Source: Rhodobacteraceae bacterium UBA3069 (GTDB lineage Bacteria; Pseudomonadota; Alphaproteobacteria; Rhodobacterales; Rhodobacteraceae). Taken from it: a stretch of DNA of 43,214 bases. This document shows positions 26,741 through 35,595 of the stretch, piece by piece; within the stretch, counting starts at the first letter, position 1; each line of letters opens with the position of its first letter. The DNA lies in the NCBI GenBank assembly GCA_002366795.1, contig DFBX01000017.1, forward strand, positions 1 through 43,214, given 5' to 3'. A program made the position numbers and the translations under genes. The notes beneath the pieces are model-generated. The model ran no database searches, was not told the DNA's origin, and saw only the letters and a list, made by a program, of their open reading frames with translations.

Positions 26741-26823
26741 CGGCTTAGCAGAAGCAGGGCAGCAGGCAGCGACGCAGCCGGGTGGCGCGGTGCAAGCGTG
26801 GTGATATGCCCTTTGGTCATCAT
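26734..26823 (-). CDS. leu operon leader peptide
   Basis: A 29-residue frame: it starts MMTKGHITTL and ends AALLLLSRL, followed by TGA. The four consecutive leucine codons (CTG CTT CTG CTA) and a fifth just before the stop lie immediately at a stable hairpin and about 90 bases before leuA, as expected for a ribosome-mediated leucine attenuator. A TATAAA box lies at 26836-26831, only eight bases before the first ATG, so the transcript may start at or near the initiation codon. It would then be leaderless or nearly so. A weak TTTTCA could serve as the -35 element. The peptide itself needs no function. Confidence 0.8.
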   Translation of the reverse strand: MMTKGHITTLAPRHPAASLPAALLLLSRL

Positions 26824-26907
26824 GCCCGCAATTTATACATCCCCCGAATGAAATGAAAAGCGCGAATTTCGGTTGAAGGCGCGCGGTGGCCCGCTAAATC
26901 GCTGTTG

Positions 26908-27529
26908 ATGGAAAAGGCATTGATCATAGGGGCGTCCGGCGGAATCGGCACTGCGGTCGCGCCGCGCCGACGGGCTGGACGTGACGGATGAGGCCAGCGT
27001 GCGCGCCGCATTGGGCGCGCTGGACGGGCCGTTCGATTTGATTTTCGTGGCAACTGGTGCGCTGGACGGCGCGGGGCGGCCCCCCGAGAAGACGTTGAAA
27101 TCGCTCGATCCGGCGGCGATGGCGGCGCAATTCGCGGTCAATTGCATCGGGTCTGCCATGGTGCTGAAACATGCGGTGTGCCTGTTGCCGCGCGACCGCC
27201 GCGCCGTGTTCGCGGCCCTGTCGGCGCGGGTGGGCTCCATTGGCGACAATGGGTTGGGCGGCTGGTATTCCTATCGCGCGGCCAAGGCGGCGCTGAACCA
27301 GATCGTGCACAGCGGCGCGATCGAACTGTCCCGCAGCCATCCGCGCAGCATTTGCGTGGCGCTGCACCCTGGCACCGTGGCCACCGAATTCACCGCCGAT
27401 TACGCGGCGCGGCATAGCACGGTTTCGCCGCCCCATGCCGCGCGCCACCTTCTGTCGGTGATCGAGGGGCTGGAGGCCAGCGATACAGGCGGCTTCTTGG
27501 ACTGGAAGGGCGACGTGGTGCCATGGTGA
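26908..27529 (+). pseudogene. Short-chain dehydrogenase (SDR), deletion in the nucleotide-binding region
   Basis: The start MEKALIIGASGGIGTAVA is a normal SDR Rossmann opening with the G-x-x-x-G-I-G motif. The frame then breaks near 26957-26966 and resumes as ADGLDVTDEASVRAALGALD in another frame. About 14 residues (a deletion of 41 or 44 bases) seem missing between the first helix and the second strand. The rest looks complete: ALSARVGSIGDN, the catalytic YSYRAAKAALN (Tyr and Lys) and HPGTVATEF. Translation could still begin at the ATG at 26981, but such a product would lack the cofactor site. The end overlaps the photolyase gene start. Substrate unknown. Confidence 0.8.
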
Positions 27530-29059
27530 CACCGGCAAAGCTGGTTCTGGTGCTGGGCGACCAGTTGAGCGCGGGGCTGTCGGCCCTGCGCAAGGCGGAC
27601 AAGGCCCGCGATACCGTAGTCATGGCCGAGGTCACGGGCGAGGCCGAATATGTCCCCCCACCACCCCAAGAAAATCGCCCTGATCCTGTCCGCCATGCGC
27701 CATTTCGCCGAAAGTTTGCGCGATGACGGCTGGAACATCGCCTATACAAAGCTGGATGACGCGGACAACGCAGGTTCTATCGTGGCCGAATTGCTGCGCC
27801 GCGCCGAGGAGGAAAGCGCAAGCGCAGTCATCGCCACCCAGCCCGGCGAATGGTGCCTTTTGCAAGAATTGCAAGACTGCCCGCTGGACATGACCATCCT
27901 GCCCGATGACCGTTTTATCTGTTCGCAAACCGAATTCGCGGATTGGGCCGAGGGCCGCAAATCCCTGCGGATGGAATATTTCTATCGCCAGATGCGCCGC
28001 AAGGCCGACCTTTTGATGGATGGTGACAAGCCATTGGGGGGAACGTGGAATTTCGACCACGACAACCGCAAGCCGGCGGGCGACGACTTGTTCCGCGCCG
28101 CGCCCATGCAGTTCACCCCCGACGCGGTCACCAAAGAGGTGCTGGCGCTGGTCGAGGCGGAATTTGCCGATAATTTCGGCGACCTGCACCCGTTCCACTA
28201 CGCCGTGACCCGCACCCAGGCCCTGCGCGCGCTGGACCATTTTGTGAAATACCAATTGCCGGAATTCGGCACCTATCAGGATGCGAGGCTGGAAAATGAC
28301 CGCTTTCTGAACCACTCGCTTTTGTCTGCCTATATCAACATCGGTTTGCTGGACCCTACGGAGGTCTCCCAGCGCGTGGCTGACGCTTACGCGGCGGGCG
28401 ACGTGCCGATCAACTCGGCAGAGGGGTTCATCCGCCAGATCATCGGCTGGCGCGAATATGTGCGTGGCATTTACTTCATGGAAGGCCCCGATTATCCGCG
28501 CCGCAACGCGCTGAACCACCAGCGCGGTCTGCCATGGCTGTATTGGGGCGGCCAGACGCAGATGAATTGCATGGCCCACGCGGTGCGCCAAACGCAGCAA
28601 GAGGCATATGCCCACCATATCCAGCGCCTGATGGTCACCGGCAATTTCGCCTTGCTGGCAGGGGTGAACCCGACAGAGCTGCACGAATGGTATCTGGCCG
28701 TTTATATCGACGCCTTCGAATGGGTCGAGGCAGCCAATACCGTAGGGATGAGCCAGTTCGCCGATGGCGGGCTGCTGGGGTCGAAACCCTATGTGTCGTC
28801 GGGCAATTACATTGACAAGATGTCGGATTATTGCGGCGGCTGCACCTATGATGTGAAACAGAAAACAGGGCAGGGGGCCTGCCCGTTCAACCTGCTTTAC
28901 TGGGGCTTTCTGGACCGCCACCGCGAGAGGTTCGAGAAGAACCCGCGCATGGCGCAGATGTATCGCACGTGGGATCGGATGGATGAGGAAAAGCGCGACA
29001 CCATCCTGGCCGAGGCCGCTGCCATTCTGGACGATCTGTCAGCCGGTAAACCTGTCTAA
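27523..29059 (+). pseudogene. FeS-type photolyase/cryptochrome (CryB/PhrB group), one frameshift
   Basis: Starts at the ATG 27523-27525 inside the end of the SDR gene: KLVLVLGDQLSAGLSALRKA and AEVTGEAEYVP. At a C6 run (27654-27659) one C is too many. The other frame then carries HHPKKIALILSAMRHFAESL to the end. Repaired length is 511 residues, as in bacterial FeS-BCP photolyases. The FAD-domain signatures are present (EGFIRQIIGWREYVRGIYFM; NPTELHEWYLAVYIDAFEWV). The C-terminus has the cysteines for the [4Fe-4S] cluster (YCGGCTYDV, then GACPFN). The active protein would repair (6-4) photoproducts or sense blue light. Whether the frameshift is real must be checked. Confidence 0.85.
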
Positions 29060-29070
29060 CGCAAAGAAAA

Positions 29071-29091
29071 GGGGGCTGCCCGCCCCCTCGT
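29071..29091. repeat. Second copy of the dispersed GC palindrome
   Basis: gggggctgcccgccccctcgt matches 22076-22096 exactly. It lies 12 bases after the photolyase stop in the 209-base gap between convergent genes, and can serve as a terminator. Further GC-rich palindromic sequence, including ggccaaagtactcc at about 29198-29211, fills the rest of the gap. Confidence 0.7.
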
Positions 29092-29268
29092 CCGCGCCCC
29101 TCCGGGCCGCGGCTTCCCCCCGCATCACGCCCCGCCAAAACGCAAGGCCTGCGCGCGCAATGCGTCAGATATTGGCCCGGCCTTTGGGCTTTTCCTTGGC
29201 CAAAGTACTCCACGCGGAGCGTCCCGCAGCATCAGCAAGCGCCAAGGCCCGCGGGCCGGGCGCAGGCC

Positions 29269-30681
29269 TCAATCCTGCTTGGTCGCCAGCTCTCCATTGT
29301 CCCAGTCGCCGGTGGCCTCTTCGCCGGTGGCATAGCGCATGGTGCCGGTGCCCTGCCGTTTGCCCGACTTGAACGTGCCCTCGTAGACATCGCCATTGGC
29401 ATAGGTGGCCACGCCCTGGCCCGAGAATTCCCCGGCCAGCCATTCACCTTCGTATTTGAACCCGTCGGGCGCGGTGATCGTACCCTTGCCCTCGCGCTGG
29501 CCACGGGCGAACCCGCCTTCATAGACGGTGCCATCGGGATAGGTCGCTTTGCCCTGGCCGTGGCGCTGCCCGTCCTGCCAGCCGCCTTCATAGCGATAGC
29601 CGTCGGCATAGCTCATCACGCCCTGGCCATGGTTTTTGGCGTTCTTGAACCCGCCCTCGTAAACCAGCCCGTTGGGGTAGGTGGCGCGGCCTTGCCCGTC
29701 GATCACGCCGTCCGTCCAGTCGCCTTCATAGGTAGAGCCATCGGGATAGGTAATCTTGCCCTTGCCATGGGTCAGGTCATTGGCGAACTGGCCTTCATAG
29801 ATCGACCCGTCGGGATAGGTCACGCGGCCCGTGCCCTCGATCTTGCCGGCGGCCCACTGGCCCTCGTAAAGATACCCATCCGCGCCGGTGAACGTGCCGG
29901 TGCCATGGCGCTGGTCGTCCTTGAACTGGCCGCGATAGAGATCGCCGTTGGCATAGGTCACGGTGCCTTGCCCTTCGCGGCGGCCATTGACCAGCGTGCC
30001 TTCATAGACATCGCCATTGGGCTGGATCAGCTTGCCGGTGCCGTTGATCTGGTTGGCCTTCCACAGCCCCTCATACACAAGCCCGCCGGGCATGGTCAGC
30101 TTGCCTTGCCCCTCGCGCGCGCCGTTCTGGATTTGCCCGTCATAGACCGCGCCATCAGGATAGGTGATCTTGCCCAGCCCTTCCTTGACGCCATTCACCC
30201 AGTCGCCGTCATAGACATAACCGCCGGGGCTTTGCATCACACTGCGCCCGTGGTGCATGGCATTGCGAAATCCGCCCTCGTAGCGCACGCCATTGGCATA
30301 GACCGCCACGCCGGTGCCGGTGATCTTGCCATCGACCCAGTCGCCCTCGTAGGTGCCGCCATCGACGAAAACGATCTTGCCCACGCCTTCGGGTTTGCCC
30401 TTGGCGAATTGCCCCTCATAGACCGACCCGTTGGGGAAACGCGCCACGCCGCGACCGCGAATCTCTCCCTCGACCCAGTCCCCGGTGTATTCATAGCCAT
30501 TCGGCAGCCGGTAAGTGCCCGTGCCGTGCTGCAAGCCGTCTTTGAACGTGCCCTCGTACAGGCCGCCGTCTTCGTATTCTTTGGTCTGGGTGCCGCCTTG
30601 CGCAAGGGCAGGAGCGGCGGCCAGCATCATGGCGGCCATCAGCCCTGCGCCCATGGTGGTGGTGATTTTGCGGTTGCTCAT
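29269..30681 (-). CDS. Exported MORN-repeat protein, 18 repeats
   Basis: A 470-residue protein. Residues 1-28 are a typical Sec signal peptide (NRK, then a hydrophobic core, cleavage after APALAQ). The rest is an unbroken array of 18 MORN repeats of 23 residues (consensus G-x-x-Y-E-G-x-[FW]-x-x-G-x-x-x-G-x-G-x-x-x-[YF]-x-[DN]) followed by a partial nineteenth. MORN arrays form elongated beta-hairpin sheets that bind proteins or lipids. Secretion to the periplasm or cell surface is predicted, and no enzymatic domain is attached. I start it at the ATG at 30679-30681, not in the long upstream open frame, which runs antisense through nadE. Its partner is unknown. Confidence 0.92.
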   Translation of the reverse strand: MSNRKITTTMGAGLMAAMMLAAAPALAQGGTQTKEYEDGGLYEGTFKDGLQHGTGTYRLPNGYEYTGDWVEGEIRGRGVARFPNGSVYEGQFAKGKPEGVGKIVFVDGGTYEGDWVDGKITGTGVAVYANGVRYEGGFRNAMHHGRSVMQSPGGYVYDGDWVNGVKEGLGKITYPDGAVYDGQIQNGAREGQGKLTMPGGLVYEGLWKANQINGTGKLIQPNGDVYEGTLVNGRREGQGTVTYANGDLYRGQFKDDQRHGTGTFTGADGYLYEGQWAAGKIEGTGRVTYPDGSIYEGQFANDLTHGKGKITYPDGSTYEGDWTDGVIDGQGRATYPNGLVYEGGFKNAKNHGQGVMSYADGYRYEGGWQDGQRHGQGKATYPDGTVYEGGFARGQREGKGTITAPDGFKYEGEWLAGEFSGQGVATYANGDVYEGTFKSGKRQGTGTMRYATGEEATGDWDNGELATKQD

Positions 30682-30831
30682 CTTGGCCCTGCTCCCTTGT
30701 CGCCCCGCGCATTGGCGGTGCGGGAAATCTAGTGGAGGGTATGGAAAGGGGCAACGCCTTTTGCCAATTCGGCTTTTCACCGCGCGGTGATCTGCTAAAT
30801 CATGCGGGGCATACAGCCCGGAGATACCCCC

Positions 30832-32490
30832 ATGGCCGACAAATTCCGCCTGACCCTTGCGCAGTTGAACCCCGTGGTGGGCGATATCGACGGCAATGTC
30901 GCCAAGGCGCGTGATGCATGGGAAAAGGCGCAAGAGGCGGGGGCCGACCTGGTCGCCTTTCCGGAAATGTTCATCACCGGCTACAACACCCAGGATCTTG
31001 TGATGAAACCCGCGTTCCACCAGGCTGCCATTGCGGCGATTGAAACGCTGGCGGCGGATTGCGCCGATGGCCCCGCGCTGGCGATTGGCGGGCCTGCGGT
31101 ACAGGAAGGGGGGCTGTATAACGCCTATTATATCTGCCGCGGCGGCAAGGTTGTCACCACCGTTCTGAAACACCACCTGCCGAATGAAACCGTGTTCGAC
31201 GAGGTGCGCGTGTTTGACAGCGGCCCCATCGGCGGGCCGTATTCCATTGGCCCTGTCCGCATCGGATCGCCCATTTGCGAGGATGCCTGGCACGTCGATG
31301 TGGCCGAAACGCTGGAAGAAACAGGCGCGGAAATCCTGCTGGTGCCCAATGGCTCGCCGTATTTCCGCAGCAAGATGGAGGTGCGCCAGAACATGATGGT
31401 CGCCCGCGTCGTGGAAACCGGCCTGCCGCTGGTCTATCTGAACATGGTCGGCGGGCAGGATGACCAGGTGTTCGATGGCGGATCCTTCGTGCTGAACCCC
31501 CATGGCGGGCTGGCCGTGCAGCTTCCGGTGTTCGACACTTGCATCGCCCATGTGGATTTCACCCGTGGGGATGACTGCTGGATCGCGGTCGAAGGCGACA
31601 AGGCGCACCAGCCCGATGAGATGGAGCAGGATTACCGCGTCATGGTCGAAGCCTTGCGCGACTATTGCGGCAAGACCGGCTTTGGCAAGGTGCTGCTGGG
31701 CCTGTCGGGCGGGATCGACAGCGCCATCGTCGCCGCCATCGCCGTGGACGCGCTGGGCGCGGACAACGTGCGCTGCGTGATGCTGCCGTCGGAATATACC
31801 TCTCAAGGCTCGCTGGACGATGCCAAGGCCGTGGCCGGAGCGCTGGGCTGCCGCTACGATTTCGTGCCCATCACCGAAGGCCGCACCGCAATCACGGGCA
31901 CGCTGGCCCCCCTGTTCGAAGGCACGGACGAAGGCCTGACCGAGGAAAACATCCAGTCCCGCCTGCGCGGGCTGCTGCTGATGGCGCTGTCCAACAAGTT
32001 CGGGGAAATGCTGCTGACCACGGGCAACAAGTCCGAGGTCGCCGTGGGCTATGCCACCATTTATGGCGACATGGCGGGCGGGTATAACCCCATCAAGGAT
32101 ATGTATAAAACGCGGGTCTTTGTCGCCTGCCGCTGGCGCAACGACAACCACCGTGAGTGGATGATGGGTCCGGCGGGCGAGGTGATCGCCCCGCGCATTA
32201 TCGACAAATCCCCATCGGCCGAATTGCGCCCCGACCAGAAGGACGAGGACAGCCTGCCCCCCTACGTGGTGCTGGACGCGATCCTGATCATGCTGGTGGA
32301 TGGCGAAGCCTCGGTCGAGGAATGCGTGGCCGCCGGGTTCGACCGCGACACGGTGAAACGGATCGAACACCTGCTTTATATCAGCGAATATAAACGCTTC
32401 CAGTCCGCCCCCGGCGCGCGCCTGTCTTCCCGCGCCTTCTGGCAGGACCGGCGCTATCCCATCGTCAACCGCTGGCGTGACCCAAGCTGA
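30832..32490 (+). CDS. nadE: Glutamine-dependent NAD+ synthetase
   Basis: A 552-residue two-domain enzyme that makes NAD+ from nicotinate adenine dinucleotide using glutamine and ATP. The N-terminal nitrilase-type glutaminase has the Glu of FPEMFITGY, the Lys of LKHHLPN and the nucleophile Cys of GSPICEDAW. The C-terminal synthetase has the ATP P-loop LGLSGGIDSAIVAAI, then RCVMLPSEYTSQGSLDDA and LLTTGNKSEVAVGYATIYGD. The ATG at 30832 follows GGAG at a good distance. It is divergent from the MORN gene, with 150 bases between. Length is normal. Confidence 0.96.
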   Translation: MADKFRLTLAQLNPVVGDIDGNVAKARDAWEKAQEAGADLVAFPEMFITGYNTQDLVMKPAFHQAAIAAIETLAADCADGPALAIGGPAVQEGGLYNAYYICRGGKVVTTVLKHHLPNETVFDEVRVFDSGPIGGPYSIGPVRIGSPICEDAWHVDVAETLEETGAEILLVPNGSPYFRSKMEVRQNMMVARVVETGLPLVYLNMVGGQDDQVFDGGSFVLNPHGGLAVQLPVFDTCIAHVDFTRGDDCWIAVEGDKAHQPDEMEQDYRVMVEALRDYCGKTGFGKVLLGLSGGIDSAIVAAIAVDALGADNVRCVMLPSEYTSQGSLDDAKAVAGALGCRYDFVPITEGRTAITGTLAPLFEGTDEGLTEENIQSRLRGLLLMALSNKFGEMLLTTGNKSEVAVGYATIYGDMAGGYNPIKDMYKTRVFVACRWRNDNHREWMMGPAGEVIAPRIIDKSPSAELRPDQKDEDSLPPYVVLDAILIMLVDGEASVEECVAAGFDRDTVKRIEHLLYISEYKRFQSAPGARLSSRAFWQDRRYPIVNRWRDPS

Positions 32491-32516
32491 TGCGCCGAGG
32501 CCTGTCGGGGCGCTTT

Positions 32517-32562
32517 GAAAAATCCTTCAAGGATTTTTCATAATTTTCCTTGAAGGAAAATT
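32517..32562. terminator. Double palindrome terminator between convergent nadE and metallopeptidase gene
   Basis: Two perfect palindromes stand side by side: gaaaaatcctt-c-aaggatttttc (32517-32539) and aattttcctt-g-aaggaaaatt (32542-32562). Each has A/T-rich outer arms, giving strong stems with T-runs in both directions. The second ends eight bases before the stop codon of the opposing gene. Confidence 0.85.
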
Positions 32563-32569
32563 GTCACCG

Positions 32570-32977
32570 TCACTCCCACCAGCGGTCGATGCTGGCGATA
32601 TCCGCGTCGGACCAGCCGAAATGGTGCGCGAATTCGTGGATGGTGACATTTTGCACCAGTGCCTCCAGCGTGACGTCTCCGCGTTCTTCCCACTCGATCA
32701 GGATCGGCTTGCGGAACAGCCAGACCGTGTCGGGAAAGGTTTGCGGAAATGTCGCAGATTTTTCCGGCAGCGGGATGCCTTGATACATGCCGGACAGGTC
32801 CGACCGGTGCTGCATTCCCAGATCATGCAGCAATTCGGCCGAGGGCCATTCGGCCACACGGATCGCAACGCCCTTTGTCAGGGCGCGGATCTCGGGCGGC
32901 ATCAGGTCCATCGCCTTAAGTGCCATCTTGTGAATGGCATCGCTGCTGGTGTGGGGGGCGTGGGCATTATGCGTCAT
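32570..32977 (-). CDS. Small zincin-like metallopeptidase family protein
   Basis: A 135-residue protein of the minimal metallopeptidase family (DUF1025 / TTHA0227-like). The zinc motif HExxH is HEFAH at residues 114-118, followed by HFGWSD as in the family (H-E-[FLI]-x-H-x-F-G). FPDTVWLFRKPILIEWEERG precedes it. The ATG at 32975-32977 is chosen because it places the first conserved helix near the start; a frame with ten more residues is open. Activity of these proteins is mostly untested. Convergent with nadE, with the twin palindrome between. Confidence 0.88.
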   Translation of the reverse strand: MTHNAHAPHTSSDAIHKMALKAMDLMPPEIRALTKGVAIRVAEWPSAELLHDLGMQHRSDLSGMYQGIPLPEKSATFPQTFPDTVWLFRKPILIEWEERGDVTLEALVQNVTIHEFAHHFGWSDADIASIDRWWE

Positions 32978-33032
32978 GCCATTGGATATGGCCCCCGCGC
33001 GCCGCAATGAAAAGGGTGCGCGGGGGTGAAAA

Positions 33033-33962
33033 TCAATCCATCATCAACTGATAGCTGGCGGGCACGTAGTGATAACCGCCATCCCGCCGATCGACATAGC
33101 CAAGCGCGGGGAAGGGCATGTGATAGCCGACAAACGGCAACTTTTCCGTCGCCATCATGTCAAGCATCCGCTTGCGCGTGGCGGCGGCGGCGGATTTGTC
33201 CATGTCGAACTTCACCTCCCATTCGGGGTGGGCCAGCGACCAGACATAGTGGTTGGCGAAATCCGCGCCCAGCACCATCTGCTGCCCGTCGCTTTCCAGC
33301 ATATAGGCCATGTGGCCGGGGGTGTGGCCAAAGGCGGCCATGGCGGTGACGCCGGGGGCCGCTTCGCCGCCATCGCCGATAAAGCGCATCTTCTCGGCCA
33401 GCGGGCGCACCTTGGCTTCGAAATTGTCATTGCCGGCACCGGCCCAGTGGTCGAATTCGGTCTGGCCGGTGACATAGGCGGCATTGGCAAAGGTCGGCGC
33501 ATCGCCCATCAGCCCGCCGATATGGTCGCCATGCATGTGGGTGATGACCACGGTGTCGATCTGGTCGGTGGTGTAGCCCGCCGCCTCGACCGCCGCCGTG
33601 ATGCCATCAGGGTTCAGCCCGGTGTCGAACAGGATGACCTGCGCGCCGGTGTTCACCAGTGTTGGTGTGAAAAAGAACTGCGCCTTGTCGGTGGGGATCA
33701 TCGCGGCATTCGATGCGGCGGCGAAATCCTCGTCGCTGGCGTTCAGGCCGAAAATGTTATGCGGCTCGGGCACGGTGCGGGTGCCTGCCAGCAGGGTCGT
33801 GACCTCGAACCCGCCCAGTTTGACGCGGTTGAAGCGGGCCGTGGTCGGCCCCATTATCGGCGCGGCGGCGCGGGCAGGGGCGGTGCCCCCGATCAACGCG
33901 GCGACGGGCAGGGCGGCTGCGCCCGCCAACAGGGCGCGGCGTGTCGGATTGGTCGTGGTCAT
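33033..33962 (-). CDS. Tat-exported metallo-beta-lactamase-fold hydrolase
   Basis: A 309-residue protein. The N-terminus TTTNPTRRALLAGAAALPV has a twin-arginine motif (TRRALL) and hydrophobic core ending at APARAAA, so it should be exported folded. The mature part has the metallo-beta-lactamase fold with the dinuclear zinc motif HMHGDH at residues 142-147, then HTPGHMAYMLESDGQQM and ADFANHY for later metal ligands. The substrate (lactone, thiol ester or phosphate-type) cannot be told. An AAGGAGG six bases before the ATG at 33960-33962 fixes the start. It is transcribed divergently from gltX. Confidence 0.92.
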   Translation of the reverse strand: MTTTNPTRRALLAGAAALPVAALIGGTAPARAAAPIMGPTTARFNRVKLGGFEVTTLLAGTRTVPEPHNIFGLNASDEDFAAASNAAMIPTDKAQFFFTPTLVNTGAQVILFDTGLNPDGITAAVEAAGYTTDQIDTVVITHMHGDHIGGLMGDAPTFANAAYVTGQTEFDHWAGAGNDNFEAKVRPLAEKMRFIGDGGEAAPGVTAMAAFGHTPGHMAYMLESDGQQMVLGADFANHYVWSLAHPEWEVKFDMDKSAAAATRKRMLDMMATEKLPFVGYHMPFPALGYVDRRDGGYHYVPASYQLMMD

Positions 33963-34162
33963 GCGAATCCTCCTTGTTCGGTGACGCAAGTGTAATCCCG
34001 CCCTCTGCTGGTTGCAAGGTTAGGGCGAACGCGGCGGACTGCCGCAACCATGACGGAAATGTGAGCGGGCCGCCGACCTGCGGCGCATGGCCGGCGGATC
34101 ACACGTAAACTGGACAAAGCCCCCCCTTTGTGAAACAGCATCGCCCGAACCAGGAGACCGCC

Positions 34163-35485
34163 ATGACCACCACCCGTTTCGCCCCGTCGCCCACCGGATA
34201 TATCCACGTTGGGAACCTGCGCACCGCGCTGATGAACTGGATGATCGCCCGCAAGGCCGGCGGCACCTTTATCCTGCGGATCGACGACACGGACCAGGAA
34301 CGCTCGAAAGAGGAATACGTGGACCAGATCAAGCGCGATCTGGAATGGCTGGGCCTGACATGGGACCGGGTCGAACGGCAGTCCGAAAGGCTGGACCGCT
34401 ATGCCGACGCGGCGGACCGGCTGCGCGAGATGGGCCGTTTCTACGAATGTTTCGAAAGCCCGACCGAGCTGGACCTGAAGCGCAAGAAGCAACTGAACAT
34501 GGGCAAGCCGCCGGTCTATGACCGCGCCGCGCTGGACCTGTCAGAGGTGAAAAAGGATAAGCTGCGCGAAGAGCGCGGCGGCTATTGGCGTTTCAAGCTG
34601 GACCAGGAACGGATCGAGTGGAACGACGGCATTCTCGGCGACATCTCCATCGACGCGGCCAGCGTCAGTGACCCGGTGCTGATCCGCGCCGACGGGCAGG
34701 TGCTGTACACCATCGCCTCGGTTGTGGATGATACGGAAATGGGCGTGACCCATGTGGTGCGCGGGTCCGACCACGTGACCAACACGGCCACCCAGATTCA
34801 GATCATCCGCGCGCTTGGCGGTCATGTGCCTGAATTTGCACACCATTCCCTGCTGACCGGCCCGCAGGGAGAGGCGCTGTCGAAACGTCTGGGCACGCTG
34901 GCGATCAAGGATCTGCGCGAACGGGGGATTGAACCCATGGCGCTGCTGTCGCTGATGGCGCGCCTTGGGTCCAGCCAGCCGGTCGAGCTGCGCACCAATC
35001 TGGACGAGCTGGTCGAAGGCTTCGATATCGGCCAGTTCGGCGCGGCACCCACCAAGTTCGATGAACAAGACCTGTTCCCGCTGACCGGGCGTTACCTGCA
35101 AACCCTGCCGCTGGAGGCCGTGGCCGATGACATCAAGGCGATCGGCGTGCCGGACGACCTGGCAGAACGGTTCTGGACCGTCACGCGCGACAACATCACC
35201 ACTCGTGGCGATCTGCTGGCATGGTGGGAAATGTTCCGCGACGGGGCCGATCCGGTGATCGACCCCGAAGATGCGGAATTCGTGACCGAGGCGCTGGCCC
35301 TGCTGCCCGACGCGCCCTTCGACAGCGAGACATGGGGCAAATGGACCGCCGCCGTGAAAGAGGCGACAGGCCGCAAGGGGCGCGGGCTGTTCATGCCGCT
35401 GCGCAAGGCGCTGACCGGTCAGCCGCACGGGCCGGACATGGCCGACGTGATGCCCTTGCTGCAAAAAGTGCGCGCCAAGGGCTGA
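34163..35485 (+). CDS. gltX: Glutamyl-tRNA synthetase
   Basis: A 440-residue class Ic synthetase that charges tRNA with glutamate. The HIGH-type motif is in RFAPSPTGYIHVGNLRTAL, and the KMSKS-type loop is EALSKRLG. FILRIDDTDQERSKEEYVDQ and the helical anticodon-binding C-terminus are present. The size is a little short compared with about 470, as in the second GltX of alphaproteobacteria that have two, so it could charge tRNA-Glu, tRNA-Gln or both. AGGAG precedes the ATG at 34163. A strong terminator follows. It is intact. Confidence 0.95.
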   Translation: MTTTRFAPSPTGYIHVGNLRTALMNWMIARKAGGTFILRIDDTDQERSKEEYVDQIKRDLEWLGLTWDRVERQSERLDRYADAADRLREMGRFYECFESPTELDLKRKKQLNMGKPPVYDRAALDLSEVKKDKLREERGGYWRFKLDQERIEWNDGILGDISIDAASVSDPVLIRADGQVLYTIASVVDDTEMGVTHVVRGSDHVTNTATQIQIIRALGGHVPEFAHHSLLTGPQGEALSKRLGTLAIKDLRERGIEPMALLSLMARLGSSQPVELRTNLDELVEGFDIGQFGAAPTKFDEQDLFPLTGRYLQTLPLEAVADDIKAIGVPDDLAERFWTVTRDNITTRGDLLAWWEMFRDGADPVIDPEDAEFVTEALALLPDAPFDSETWGKWTAAVKEATGRKGRGLFMPLRKALTGQPHGPDMADVMPLLQKVRAKG

Positions 35486-35518
35486 GGGTTGAACCCCCGC
35501 CACATTGCAAGAAATATG

Positions 35519-35546
35519 AAAGGACGCCGGGGTTTCGGCGTCCTTT
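35519..35546 (+). terminator. Rho-independent terminator of gltX
   Basis: An 11-bp perfect stem, aaaggacgccg (35519-35529) with cggcgtccttt (35536-35546), has a six-base loop and is followed by gtatttt. It starts 33 bases after the gltX stop. Confidence 0.92.
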
Positions 35547-35595
35547 GTATTTTCCGGCCCCTTTGCGGCTTTTTCAACGCGATTGATCGCAGGTG

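Noticed and set aside
29269..30681. Regular 69-base periodicity as a possible CRISPR-like or satellite array
   Set aside because: The period equals 23 codons and encodes MORN repeats, and the units diverge at the DNA level.
29269..32370. 1033-codon open frame running from the MORN gene antisense through nadE
   Set aside because: Only the part from 30681 down has protein-like sequence. The upstream part is the complement of the well-conserved nadE gene.
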